From assembly GCA_002503285.1 (NCBI GenBank), contig DARI01000007.1:1-40137 (forward strand): a DNA stretch of 40,137 nucleotides, read 5' to 3'. This document shows, one piece after another, positions 1 through 7,567 of the stretch. The position numbers and the translations under genes are program-made. Each line of letters starts with the position of its first letter. The stretch's first letter is position 1. The notes beneath the pieces were generated by a model, which saw only the letters and a program-made list of their open reading frames with translations, was not told the origin of the DNA and searched no databases. Source of the DNA: Euryarchaeota archaeon UBA557. GTDB lineage: Archaea > Thermoplasmatota > Poseidoniia > Poseidoniales > Thalassarchaeaceae.

Positions 1-1193
1 TAGTTTCCAGATTCTAGGTAAGGATATTCTTCCCAAGTTTCACACCAGAACATCATTGAAGCATTATCATATTCACAGTTTTCATAATAGCTGGTATAAT
101 CTACCATTCCATCTCCATCATAATCAACATCACATTCCCAGTCAGAATATCCGTCTTCATATGTATTTTCATTACAATTATCAAACTCTTCATAATTCCA
201 AACAGTTTCCCACATTACAGGGCCAGATCCGTTATCATAATGTAATTCGAACTCAGGCATCTCAGGCATTTCACATGGGCCAGACATAGTTGTCAACGAT
301 GTTGACATCAAAGTACTGCTATTTTGATCCCATGATCCATTTGAAAAGTACGCTGCTTGCCATAATAAGCCATCATTATTAATTTCACACGTTTCATCGG
401 TAACTTCTATTGTCCATGTCTGACTTCCAAGGCCAACTCCTTGTTGGCTTCCATCAGTCCAGCTGTAATTGCCTTCAGTTTCATTGTAACTATCCATTGA
501 ACCTACTCCACGAGAGAATTGTATCAAATAATCCTGATTATAATTGAAGGTTTGATTAGGGACTGACCAACTCATATTGTAATTACCAGTTTCAAGTTCA
601 ATACTTCCATCAAACCCAGTGATGAACATGTGCTCTACTTCATATTCATTATTGTCTATCTCTATGTGAGTTGACAAAATTCCATTACTACCACATGGGC
701 CCAATATTTGATATTCTCCAAATGCTAGCTGATTCATACCGGACTGATTGTATAAATTAATTTCAATCCAATTTCCACAATTAAATTCTTCAATAGTAAT
801 ATTGAAACTTTCAGAACTTGAGTTATAATAGCCAGTCCAATTTCTTGATTCATAAATAGAATCCGGTTCTTCTTCTCCCATCATTTCTTCTACACCATAT
901 GAAAAAATATCCCATTCAATCATATAAGAATCATTTAAGGATAAATTACTGGAAAGTATTTCCATTTGATAGGTTCCTATATCTAAAAATACCTCTTCAT
1001 AAGGAGAAATTACATCCCAGGAACTCGAATTATTATCCCAAATTGATAAATCGATTTGAGGACCATAATTATTCATTCCAGTGCCTGTTCCATTCTCATG
1101 ATCGGCTGAGACTGGGCTCAAAATTGGCGAGATTGCTGAAAGTAACATTACTAGTGTTAACATCAAACCTTTGTACATACGTGCGTCATTCAT
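1..1193 (-). CDS. Secreted protein, C-terminus off window
   Basis: The frame is open from an ATG at 1193 to the left edge (397 full codons, no stop), so the C-terminus is missing. The N-terminus MNDARMYKGLMLTLVMLL runs to SPVSA and then DHENG, a clear signal peptide with probable cleavage after VSA near residue 27. The mature part is rich in Asn, Ser, Tyr, Trp and acidic residues with few Lys/Arg, typical of a surface or exported protein, and has no membrane segment in the visible part. Near the cut end is a DVDYDGDGMVDY stretch resembling a calcium-binding DxDxDG loop. A TATA-like box lies about 26 bases before the ATG, suggesting a leaderless message; a second in-frame ATG is at 1178. I recognise no family; a cell-surface or adhesion role is inference. 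Confidence 0.8.
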   Translation of the reverse strand, partial: MNDARMYKGLMLTLVMLLSAISPILSPVSADHENGTGTGMNNYGPQIDLSIWDNNSSSWDVISPYEEVFLDIGTYQMEILSSNLSLNDSYMIEWDIFSYGVEEMMGEEEPDSIYESRNWTGYYNSSSESFNITIEEFNCGNWIEINLYNQSGMNQLAFGEYQILGPCGSNGILSTHIEIDNNEYEVEHMFITGFDGSIELETGNYNMSWSVPNQTFNYNQDYLIQFSRGVGSMDSYNETEGNYSWTDGSQQGVGLGSQTWTIEVTDETCEINNDGLLWQAAYFSNGSWDQNSSTLMSTSLTTMSGPCEMPEMPEFELHYDNGSGPVMWETVWNYEEFDNCNENTYEDGYSDWECDVDYDGDGMVDYTSYYENCEYDNASMMFWCETWEEYPYLESGN

Positions 1194-1214
1194 GTCTTCA
1201 CGGCCATACTGGGA

Positions 1215-1222
1215 CTATATAG
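1215..1222 (-). promoter_or_regulatory. TATA box of the secreted-protein gene
   Basis: The minus strand reads CTATATAG, centred about 26 bases upstream of the ATG at 1193. This is the archaeal TATA-to-start distance expected if transcription begins at the start codon (leaderless mRNA). Confidence 0.55.
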
Positions 1223-1237
1223 GTCTGTTTCCAAACT

Positions 1238-1257
1238 AAGTGTCCAAAAAAACACTT
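1238..1257. repeat. Inverted repeat upstream of a TATA box
   Basis: AAGTGT and ACACTT form perfect 6-bp arms around an 8-base A-rich spacer. It lies just upstream of the TATA box of the leftmost gene, where an archaeal activator or repressor could bind. It could also be a chance repeat in AT-rich DNA. Confidence 0.35.
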
Positions 1258-1359
1258 AAAAGGGTTATTATATGTTTCCCAAAATAATTTTCACATTGAT
1301 TTTTAATTTAATTATAAATAACTCTGAAAATCCTAACAATTTTATAAGATATGTTAAAT

Positions 1360-2436
1360 TTATTTCTTCCATAAAGATACAGTATCATTTGAAATTTTTA
1401 TATCTCTGATCTTTGATAATCCGGAAGTTAATAAATACTCTTTCCTAAATAGTTCGTTAGATTCTCCACTTAGTTCTATATTTGAAACGCATAAGTGTGC
1501 CTTATCTACAAAACCAGATTCTAAAAAGCGCATCCAAGTATTACATCCGCCTTCAACAAGTAGTGATTGAATTTTCCTATCTCCTAACATATCCAAAATT
1601 TTTGATATTTCGATTTCTTTATTTTCAGAAATTACTACTCTTTCAACATGTTCTTTATCATTAGTTTTATCAAATTCTGATATTTGTACTAATAAAGTAG
1701 GGGCAAGACCATCATTCATCAAATTACTATCATTTAAAATTCGATTATTTGGATCGATAACCACTCTTAGGGGCCTATCTCTGGGACCAATATCTCTTCC
1801 TCTAACTGTCAATGACGGATTATCCCTTATTGCAGTATTTACTCCAATCAATATTGCCATTGATTCTGCTCTTAAATCTTGGACTAGATTTAAAGATTCT
1901 TCATTACTAAATCTCTCTGCTGGAACGTCCTTATTTCCGTCTATTCTTCCATTTATATCAGTTGCAGCCTTCAGTGTGACTAGTGGTCTACGATTTCTAC
2001 ACCAATGCATAAATGGTCCCATTTGTTCTTCACAAGACTCTTTTAATATTCCTGTTTTGAAATCAAATCCTTCATTTTGTAATACATCCAAGCCACCACC
2101 TCTAACTGTAGGATTAGGATCCAAAGCTCCAATAACTACTTTTTTTATTCCTGCCCATAATAATGATTCAGTACATGGCGGAGTTCTACCAAAGTGATTA
2201 CAAGGTTCCAGAGTAATATATGCCGTGGCACCTTGCAAGGAAATGCCTCGAGCTTCTGCATCAGCAATCGCCATTTGTTCAGCATGTAAACCACCAATGT
2301 GATCATGCCAACCTTCAGCAATCACTTCTTCATTCATAACAAGTACACATCCTACTAGTGGATTAGGCATTACTCTAAATTTACCTTTATTGGCTATATC
2401 AATTGCATATTGCATGAATTTTTCATCATTATTCAT
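1360..2436 (-). CDS. ribD: Bifunctional riboflavin biosynthesis protein RibD
   Basis: The 358-residue protein joins a pyrimidine deaminase (about 1-145) to a reductase (about 148-358), as in bacterial RibD (E. coli about 367 residues). It carries out the deamination and NADPH-dependent ribityl reduction that follow GTP ring opening in riboflavin synthesis. The zinc and catalytic residues are visible: H51-A-E53, C79 and C88 in PCNHFGRTPPC. In the reductase half, the segment LIGVNTAIRDNPSLTVR fits the substrate/NADPH-binding region. Most archaea have only a stand-alone RIB7-type reductase, so a fused RibD suggests transfer from bacteria. No other riboflavin gene lies nearby. It diverges from the lipid kinase gene across an 85-base gap. 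Confidence 0.93.
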   Translation of the reverse strand: MNNDEKFMQYAIDIANKGKFRVMPNPLVGCVLVMNEEVIAEGWHDHIGGLHAEQMAIADAEARGISLQGATAYITLEPCNHFGRTPPCTESLLWAGIKKVVIGALDPNPTVRGGGLDVLQNEGFDFKTGILKESCEEQMGPFMHWCRNRRPLVTLKAATDINGRIDGNKDVPAERFSNEESLNLVQDLRAESMAILIGVNTAIRDNPSLTVRGRDIGPRDRPLRVVIDPNNRILNDSNLMNDGLAPTLLVQISEFDKTNDKEHVERVVISENKEIEISKILDMLGDRKIQSLLVEGGCNTWMRFLESGFVDKAHLCVSNIELSGESNELFRKEYLLTSGLSKIRDIKISNDTVSLWKK

Positions 2437-2512
2437 ACAAGTTCATACCTCTCGAAACGATTCTCATTCATCATATCTCCCATTCATAGCATTCAAGAAT
2501 AAACTCAATGTT

Positions 2513-2518
2513 GGAGGT
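2513..2518 (+). promoter_or_regulatory. Shine-Dalgarno deciding a GTG start
   Basis: GGAGGT lies four bases (counted from GGAGG) before the GTG at 2522. It favours this start over a TTG farther upstream that would run the lipid kinase into ribD on the other strand. Confidence 0.6.
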
Positions 2519-2521
2519 AAT

Positions 2522-3568
2522 GTGACGCGTATAGCCTGTATACTTAATCCGAAAGCACGTGATGGTTTATCAGTCACTCAATGGTCTCGATTTGAGCAAT
2601 CTTTAGAAAATTCAGGATATAAAATAGATTTATTTCATACTGAATATATTGGACATGGAATGGATTTAGCAGCCAATCTAAGAGAATCAGAGCATGAAAT
2701 TGTTGTAGCAGTAGGCGGGGACGGAACTGTACATGAGGTAGCTTCAGGATTAAGGGGTTCAGGAAAAGTTATGGGAATTCTTCCAATTGGGAGTGGAAAT
2801 GACTATGCAAGGGCACACGGTATTCCAATACCCAAAGGGAAAAAATTTCTAAAAATGCAAGAAGCAGTAGACATACTGACAAATGGAGTAGATAGAAATG
2901 TAGGAGCATTTAGAGTAGAAGGTCCACCAGCTCCAGCACATCCATTAATTCCAGCTCCTATACCACATGTTTGTAATGGAGATCCAAATAATTCCAATAA
3001 TATTGTAAGATGGAGTTTTCTTGAGTGTGATAGTGGAGTAACTTCCGCAGTTAATCGTATGAAAACTGAAGGAAAATTTAAACGTGTACGTGGCCAATTA
3101 AAATATACTTTCTTAGGTATTAGGGCTATTTTAGGATGGAAAACTCAGAAAGGATGGATTAAAATTGATGATAGTCCCGGTGAAGTTGTAGATTTATCTG
3201 GTTTATTTTGTATGAGCCAATGTCAAACATTTGGTGGAGGATTTATCATTGCACCAGGGGCATCTCCAACTCAAAATCATGGCTCTTTAGTATCTGCTTG
3301 GGGACTTTCTAAGATTCAAATGTTACTTGTTATGGGTCCATTAGAGAAGGGAAAACATCTAGGTAAGTGGAACAAGATATTTATGAAAAACGCCCTAAGT
3401 ATGGAATTAAAAGCTGTAGATTCCAATGATATGCCAACAAATGAAAGTCACAATCCAGATCTATTTGTTAATGTGGATGGTGAAGCTGTAATGACTACTC
3501 CAATAAGTTTGAAATATTTTGAAAATCAAATTACAGTAAGAGGAGCCAAGTCAATTCCAAATCAATGA
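2522..3568 (+). CDS. Diacylglycerol/lipid kinase family protein
   Basis: With the GTG start at 2522 the protein has 348 residues. It begins with the strand-turn TRIACILNPKARDG and has the nucleotide-binding motif VAVGGDGTVHEVASGL (GGDGT at about 65-69) followed by GILPIGSGNDYARAHGIP, the hallmark of the DAGK catalytic domain. Members phosphorylate diacylglycerol, sphingoid bases or related lipids at the inner face of the membrane. In an archaeon the substrate could be an archaeal lipid or isoprenoid alcohol (inference). The C-terminal beta domain shows the FGGGFIIAPGASPTQNHGSL region typical of YegS/DgkB-like enzymes. A frame extension upstream to a TTG at 2390 exists, but it overlaps ribD and has no ribosome site. 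tRNA-Ser follows directly on the opposite strand. Confidence 0.85.
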   Translation: MTRIACILNPKARDGLSVTQWSRFEQSLENSGYKIDLFHTEYIGHGMDLAANLRESEHEIVVAVGGDGTVHEVASGLRGSGKVMGILPIGSGNDYARAHGIPIPKGKKFLKMQEAVDILTNGVDRNVGAFRVEGPPAPAHPLIPAPIPHVCNGDPNNSNNIVRWSFLECDSGVTSAVNRMKTEGKFKRVRGQLKYTFLGIRAILGWKTQKGWIKIDDSPGEVVDLSGLFCMSQCQTFGGGFIIAPGASPTQNHGSLVSAWGLSKIQMLLVMGPLEKGKHLGKWNKIFMKNALSMELKAVDSNDMPTNESHNPDLFVNVDGEAVMTTPISLKYFENQITVRGAKSIPNQ

Positions 3569-3571
3569 ATG

Positions 3572-3657
3572 TGGCGCCGAGAGAGGGATTTGAACCCCCG
3601 AGTCCAATGGACAGTGGATTTCAAATCCACCGCAATACCGGGCTATGCGATCTCGGC
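3572..3657 (-). tRNA. tRNA-Ser (anticodon UGA)
   Basis: On the minus strand the 5' acceptor arm GCCGAGA pairs with TCTCGGC, followed by discriminator G and an encoded CCA. The anticodon arm is GTGGA-TTTGAAA-TCCAC, giving anticodon TGA, which reads UCA serine codons. A long variable arm (class II) and a T-arm GGGGG-TTCAAAT-CCCTC are present. G73 fits serine identity in archaea. No intron is visible. Confidence 0.95.
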
Positions 3658-3665
3658 AGCGTGCC

Positions 3666-3673
3666 GCCGAGAT
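3666..3673 (-). repeat. Acceptor-stem mimic in tRNA-Ser leader
   Basis: Just upstream of the tRNA 5' end the minus strand has ATCTCGGC. This repeats the tRNA's own 3' acceptor strand and is complementary to its 5' acceptor strand. Extended, TCTCGGCGGCAC matches the mature 3' end TCTCGGCGCCAC at 11 of 12 bases. Confidence 0.6.
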
Positions 3674-3690
3674 ACTCATTAGGCATGAAC

Positions 3691-3697
3691 CTATATG
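3691..3697 (-). promoter_or_regulatory. TATA-like box for tRNA-Ser
   Basis: The minus strand reads CATATAG about 37 bases before the tRNA 5' end, compatible with a short leader of about ten bases. It sits directly beside the stop codon of the oxidase subunit IV gene, so read-through from the oxidase operon is also possible. Confidence 0.4.
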
Positions 3698-4030
3698 CTA
3701 GAGTTTGTAATAACCTGGTCTACACCACTCAGGTAATCCAGTAGTTGCTTCAGGATGAGTAAGGCCAATGAATAGTACCATTACGATTATGAAAAATGTT
3801 GGAAATAATGCTGTTAAAGTTAATATTTTTGAATCTTTATCCCCCCATAAATGCATAAAAATAGCTGCTATCATTATGAATTTAGGAATCGCTATTCCCA
3901 CTAATATGAAAAGAGTCATTGCTTTAGAAAATTCACTACCTACAGCTACTACTTCAATAGCAGTTAGTACCATTAAACCAATGAAATTTGCCCAATAGAT
4001 ATCTTGTCCAAATATTTTATGTTCACTCAT
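3698..4030 (-). CDS. Cytochrome c oxidase subunit IV (prokaryotic type)
   Basis: This small membrane protein (110 residues from the ATG at 4030) has three hydrophobic helices: about 15-32 (ANFIGLMVLTAIEVVAVG), 36-60 and 70-92. That is the plan of the caa3-type COX4 subunit that packs against subunit III. In the middle helix, FIMIAAIFMHLWGD matches the family's K/H-containing MHL segment. It is the last gene of the II-I-III-IV operon. The Shine-Dalgarno GAGGTG overlaps the subunit III stop codon and is seven bases from the ATG. A GTG nine bases upstream lies inside that Shine-Dalgarno and is an unlikely start. The tRNA-Ser gene follows on the same strand. Confidence 0.85.
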   Translation of the reverse strand: MSEHKIFGQDIYWANFIGLMVLTAIEVVAVGSEFSKAMTLFILVGIAIPKFIMIAAIFMHLWGDKDSKILTLTALFPTFFIIVMVLFIGLTHPEATTGLPEWCRPGYYKL

Positions 4031-4036
4031 TTTTTT

Positions 4037-4042
4037 CACCTC
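4037..4042 (-). promoter_or_regulatory. Ribosome site of subunit IV gene
   Basis: GAGGTG on the minus strand overlaps the TGA stop of the subunit III gene and lies six bases before the ATG at 4030. It fixes that ATG as the start and implies translational coupling. Confidence 0.7.
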
Positions 4043-5207
4043 AATAAAGATAGAAGAACGGGAAGACCAGAACCCATATTAAGTCTACAAAGTGCCAATA
4101 TAGTCCAAAATACTCAATTGAAACAGCATTCTGAGGAGTATATCCACCAGTCCACGCTTTCCAAGTCATGTATGTCAATCCAATTATTCCAATAAAAACG
4201 TGAGCACCATGAGTACCAGTTGTAACAAAGAACGTAGATGTACTAACTCTGATATCTGCCATCATTACTGCATCAGTGGTCACATAACCACCTTCTATAG
4301 ATGCTATATTTGCAAAATATTCTTCAAATTCAGAAGGATTTGCAGCAGCCAATTCTGCAAGATGAGTGTCTTCCCAACCATGATGTGGGTGATAGTGATC
4401 TGCATGAATTGTATAACCTTCATTTACTAATGAAACAATATCATGTTCATGAAGTCCTAAAAATCCAATTTCAGGAATATAGAATCCTACAAACCACTCG
4501 ACCATCTTCAATGTTAGGAATATTATTGCTAAAATCCAAGTACTTCCTAAATACCGGTAAACACGCTTTCTACGGACTTCTTCATCAACACTTCCAACGG
4601 GTTTTTTTGCCCATCTAAGTGCCTGAACTATAGTAAAAGAGGATATTATTAATGCAAATGTATTGATTGCTCCAGGAGCAATATGGAACCAACTAGATGC
4701 AATTAATTCAGATGCAGGTAAGAAGCAATTAACTGCTTCTCCAGAATCTATAGTTTGAGAATTTACTATCCAAGATCCACTTTCATATATTTCTACACAT
4801 GGAGTAAGTCCCAATCGGTATCTCATATATGTGCTGAATAATGATGTAAAAACCATCATTTCAGACATTAGGAACATCCACATTGCAACTTTCCTAATTT
4901 GAATATTTTGGAAAGGAGTTCCTGTTGCTCTAGGCTCATATATGCCATCAAATGAAGCATCCTGTCTCCACCAAATAATCATTCCAAAGAATGATATCGT
5001 AAGTCCTAAGAATATCAAAGGTATGCTTGAAGGATCTACCATTTCTCCCCAAGAATATGCAGAAGCCACTGTATAGAGAAAGATTCCTATTCCAATAGAC
5101 ATTATTATTGGTGCCCATGAATTATGTGGTGCTCCATGACTCCAATCATGTGGTCCCCAAGCACTTTGATGCTCATGGTCATCATCGCCATGATAATCTC
5201 CGCTCAA
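4041..5207 (-). CDS. coxC: Cytochrome c oxidase subunit III
   Basis: The 388-residue membrane protein starts with a His/Asp-rich cytoplasmic head (MSGDYHGDDDHEHQSAWG). It then has helices around 33-50, 63-80, 104-125, 160-185, 215-235, 318-337 and 352-380. The family signatures are the RKVAMWMFLMSEMMVFTSLF helix, GTHGAHVFIGIIGL and the final YFGLYWHFVDLIWVLVFPFFYL. Subunit III stabilises proton uptake in A-type haem-copper oxidases. It is longer than usual because of an acidic insert (about 240-300) rich in His, Asp and Glu before the GTHGAHVF helix. The start is a TTG (TTGA overlap with the subunit I stop) with a strong GGAGGTG five bases upstream, so translation is coupled to coxA. Confidence 0.95.
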   Translation of the reverse strand: MSGDYHGDDDHEHQSAWGPHDWSHGAPHNSWAPIIMSIGIGIFLYTVASAYSWGEMVDPSSIPLIFLGLTISFFGMIIWWRQDASFDGIYEPRATGTPFQNIQIRKVAMWMFLMSEMMVFTSLFSTYMRYRLGLTPCVEIYESGSWIVNSQTIDSGEAVNCFLPASELIASSWFHIAPGAINTFALIISSFTIVQALRWAKKPVGSVDEEVRRKRVYRYLGSTWILAIIFLTLKMVEWFVGFYIPEIGFLGLHEHDIVSLVNEGYTIHADHYHPHHGWEDTHLAELAAANPSEFEEYFANIASIEGGYVTTDAVMMADIRVSTSTFFVTTGTHGAHVFIGIIGLTYMTWKAWTGGYTPQNAVSIEYFGLYWHFVDLIWVLVFPFFYLY

Positions 5208-7549
5208 TTATTCACCTCCTCATTTTCATCATCTAATACCATTAGACTTTGGAACCATTTTACCAGAGGGCTTGGGTCATTTCCTATATGCTCTTCATTT
5301 GAATCCTTTAGTGTAGGAAGATCAATCCATTCTCCATGATTAAAATGGCCAAAACTAGGGGTTGGTGGCGGAGATGATGTCATCCATTCAAACGACCATC
5401 CTCCCCATGGATCAGCAGGTGCCTTTTTCCCACGGATTACTGATTTTATCATATTAGCAATAAGTAAGAAATTAGAGAAGAAGAATAAGAAAGCACTTAC
5501 TGAGATGAACATATTCCATCCAGCAGCTTCTGCAGGCAGCGAACCCATCGCTTCTTCAGTTGAAATGAAGTATGTGTGATGTCTTCTTGCCATGCCCCAA
5601 ACTCCTAACCTATGCATTGGCCAAAATACTCCATTATAACTTATGAACGCTGTAAGGAAATGTAGCACTCCTAAACGCTCATCTAACATTCTACCTGTCA
5701 TCTTTGGGAACCAATAATAGATGGCAGAAAAGAATCCAAATACTGTTCCGCCTACAAGTACATAATGGAAGTGTGCAACTACGAAATAAGACTCATGGAA
5801 ATGCAAATCCATCGCCATCGATGGGAAAAACATTCCTGAAATTCCTCCAAGTGTAAAAGTAACTAAGAAACCAAGTGCCCATAGTGTATGTGTTCTGTAT
5901 ACTAATGATCCTCTATGCATAGTTTTTAGCCAATTGAATATTTTAATTCCCGTGGGGACGGCAACCAGCATCGTGGTTAACATCGTCACAAATCTCAATG
6001 TAGGGCTCATTCCTGATGTGAACATATGATGCCCATAAACTATGAACGAAACAACTCCAATACCTGCCATGGCATATACCATTGACCTATATCCAAACAC
6101 AGTTCTTCTTGCACTGGTGGCAATCACTTCAGAAATTACTCCAAATGCTGGTACTATTACTACGTAAACTTCTGGATGTCCAAAGTACCAGAAAAGATGA
6201 CTCCAAAGTAATGGATCGCCTCCAGAGCCCGCATCATAAAATGCAGTACCAATGACCCTATCTAAGTAAACTTGAACTAATCCTACTCCAAATGCTGGAA
6301 TGGATAAGAACAACATCAGATTGGCAACTAATATTGACCAAGTGAAAAGAGGCATTTGCATCCACCCCATTCCTGGAGCCCTCATTACTGCAATAGTAGT
6401 TAAGAAATTAACACCGGTAAGTGTAGATGAAGCAACTAACATAATTTGTCCCGCGACCCACATCGTAGTCCCGACGTGAGCCGTTTCACTTACTATGTAA
6501 GGCGCATATCCAGTCCATCCAGTGTCCGCCCCAGTTCCTGAGAAAACACCAGTAAAAATTAACAGTGCACCAACAGGTTGGAGCCAGAATGACATTGCGT
6601 TAATTCTAGGTAATGCTAAATCCGGTGCACCTATCTGTAGAGGAACCATCCAATTAGCAAATCCATTGATCAAAGGCATTGCGGCTAAGAATATCATTGT
6701 AGTTCCATGTAATGTGAAAAATTGATTATATTGGTCTTGAGTCAAGAAATCATTTCCAGGAACAGACAATTGAATCCTAATCATTAGTGCCATTATGCCA
6801 CCAACTCCCAAGAAAAACAAACCAGCCAAGAAATATAATGTTCCTACTTTTTTATGGTCTGTACTCGTCAACCACTCACAAATCCATGGCTCAAAAGTTT
6901 TCCAATTAAACGAATCAGGATTTGTCCTATAGAAGATATAAGTTACAGTAATTACTAATAATATTGCAGATATTACTATCAATGTTGATAATACGACATA
7001 GGGATTAGCTTGCTCTAAAACTTCTATAGGTGCGCTAACCTTTGCAGTTAGCCTATTCCACTCATCTCCAGAACTTCCTGCACCGCCACCAGCGTTACCA
7101 TTTACAGAATTAGTATGAAGTATAAATTCAATATTCTTGTCAGATGCTGGAGCAGTCCAAATCAATGTCCAAGATGTTTGATCATTGCCTATTTCTGTGT
7201 GTCCCACTTCACTTGGATTATATCTTTGAACAGTTGCATCATTGGATGCTAATTCACCCTCACTAGCCCATAAGTGAAATCCTCCAAGGTTTATATTACC
7301 AATAGTACTAGGGCCGCCTGTAAATCCAACAGTTAATTCATAAGTTTCTGAATAGTTGTATACTTCTGGCAATCCCTCAATAGTGGGAATTACTGATTCA
7401 CTAGTCGTGGCTCCATGACAATTACACCCTGAGTCCTTTACTCCGGAAATACCAGTAGGAAATGAACTTACAAGTGGACTAAATGCCATAGCCAAAAGTA
7501 AAATAGACATGACAATAATACTACGTGCGTGTATTTTTGTTTTATTCAT
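5204..7549 (-). CDS. coxA: Cytochrome c oxidase subunit I with fused N-terminal CxCH/Reeler-like domain
   Basis: This 781-residue protein is about 220 residues longer than a normal subunit I. Residues 1-29 are a signal peptide, C42-N-C44-H45 a cysteine-histidine motif, about 53-175 a beta-rich extracytoplasmic domain resembling Reeler/choice-of-anchor domains, and 184-206 a membrane helix. The oxidase core starts near W226 (WLTSTDHKKVG). Haem a ligands H281 and H595, haem a3 ligand H593 and CuB ligands H458, H507 and H508 are present. The cross-linking Tyr Y462 and E460 (GHPEVY) mark an A1-type enzyme, with D310 (GAPD) for the D channel and K535 (PTGIK) for the K channel. It reduces oxygen at the membrane while pumping protons. 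The extra domain may face the outside and contact CuA or an electron donor (inference). Confidence 0.96.
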   Translation of the reverse strand: MNKTKIHARSIIVMSILLLAMAFSPLVSSFPTGISGVKDSGCNCHGATTSESVIPTIEGLPEVYNYSETYELTVGFTGGPSTIGNINLGGFHLWASEGELASNDATVQRYNPSEVGHTEIGNDQTSWTLIWTAPASDKNIEFILHTNSVNGNAGGGAGSSGDEWNRLTAKVSAPIEVLEQANPYVVLSTLIVISAILLVITVTYIFYRTNPDSFNWKTFEPWICEWLTSTDHKKVGTLYFLAGLFFLGVGGIMALMIRIQLSVPGNDFLTQDQYNQFFTLHGTTMIFLAAMPLINGFANWMVPLQIGAPDLALPRINAMSFWLQPVGALLIFTGVFSGTGADTGWTGYAPYIVSETAHVGTTMWVAGQIMLVASSTLTGVNFLTTIAVMRAPGMGWMQMPLFTWSILVANLMLFLSIPAFGVGLVQVYLDRVIGTAFYDAGSGGDPLLWSHLFWYFGHPEVYVVIVPAFGVISEVIATSARRTVFGYRSMVYAMAGIGVVSFIVYGHHMFTSGMSPTLRFVTMLTTMLVAVPTGIKIFNWLKTMHRGSLVYRTHTLWALGFLVTFTLGGISGMFFPSMAMDLHFHESYFVVAHFHYVLVGGTVFGFFSAIYYWFPKMTGRMLDERLGVLHFLTAFISYNGVFWPMHRLGVWGMARRHHTYFISTEEAMGSLPAEAAGWNMFISVSAFLFFFSNFLLIANMIKSVIRGKKAPADPWGGWSFEWMTSSPPPTPSFGHFNHGEWIDLPTLKDSNEEHIGNDPSPLVKWFQSLMVLDDENEEVNN
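5213..5219 (-). promoter_or_regulatory. Strong ribosome site deciding a TTG start (coxC)
   Basis: GGAGGTG on the minus strand, inside the last codons of coxA, stands five bases before the TTG at 5207. No in-frame ATG exists nearby, so it settles the unusual start codon. Confidence 0.75.
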
Positions 7550-7567
7550 TTTACAAATCCCCCATAT

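Noticed and set aside
899..1222. Plus-strand frame over the leftmost gene
   Set aside because: It lies antisense to a secreted protein with a clear signal peptide and leaderless promoter, and its product is low-complexity.
2390..2521. Long upstream extension of the lipid kinase frame
   Set aside because: It starts with TTG, overlaps ribD on the other strand, has no ribosome site and does not resemble the family's N-terminus.
7410..7430. CNCH motif read as a classical c-type haem site
   Set aside because: Covalent haem attachment normally needs CxxCH; here only one residue separates the cysteines. I report it as an unusual motif, not as a cytochrome c.
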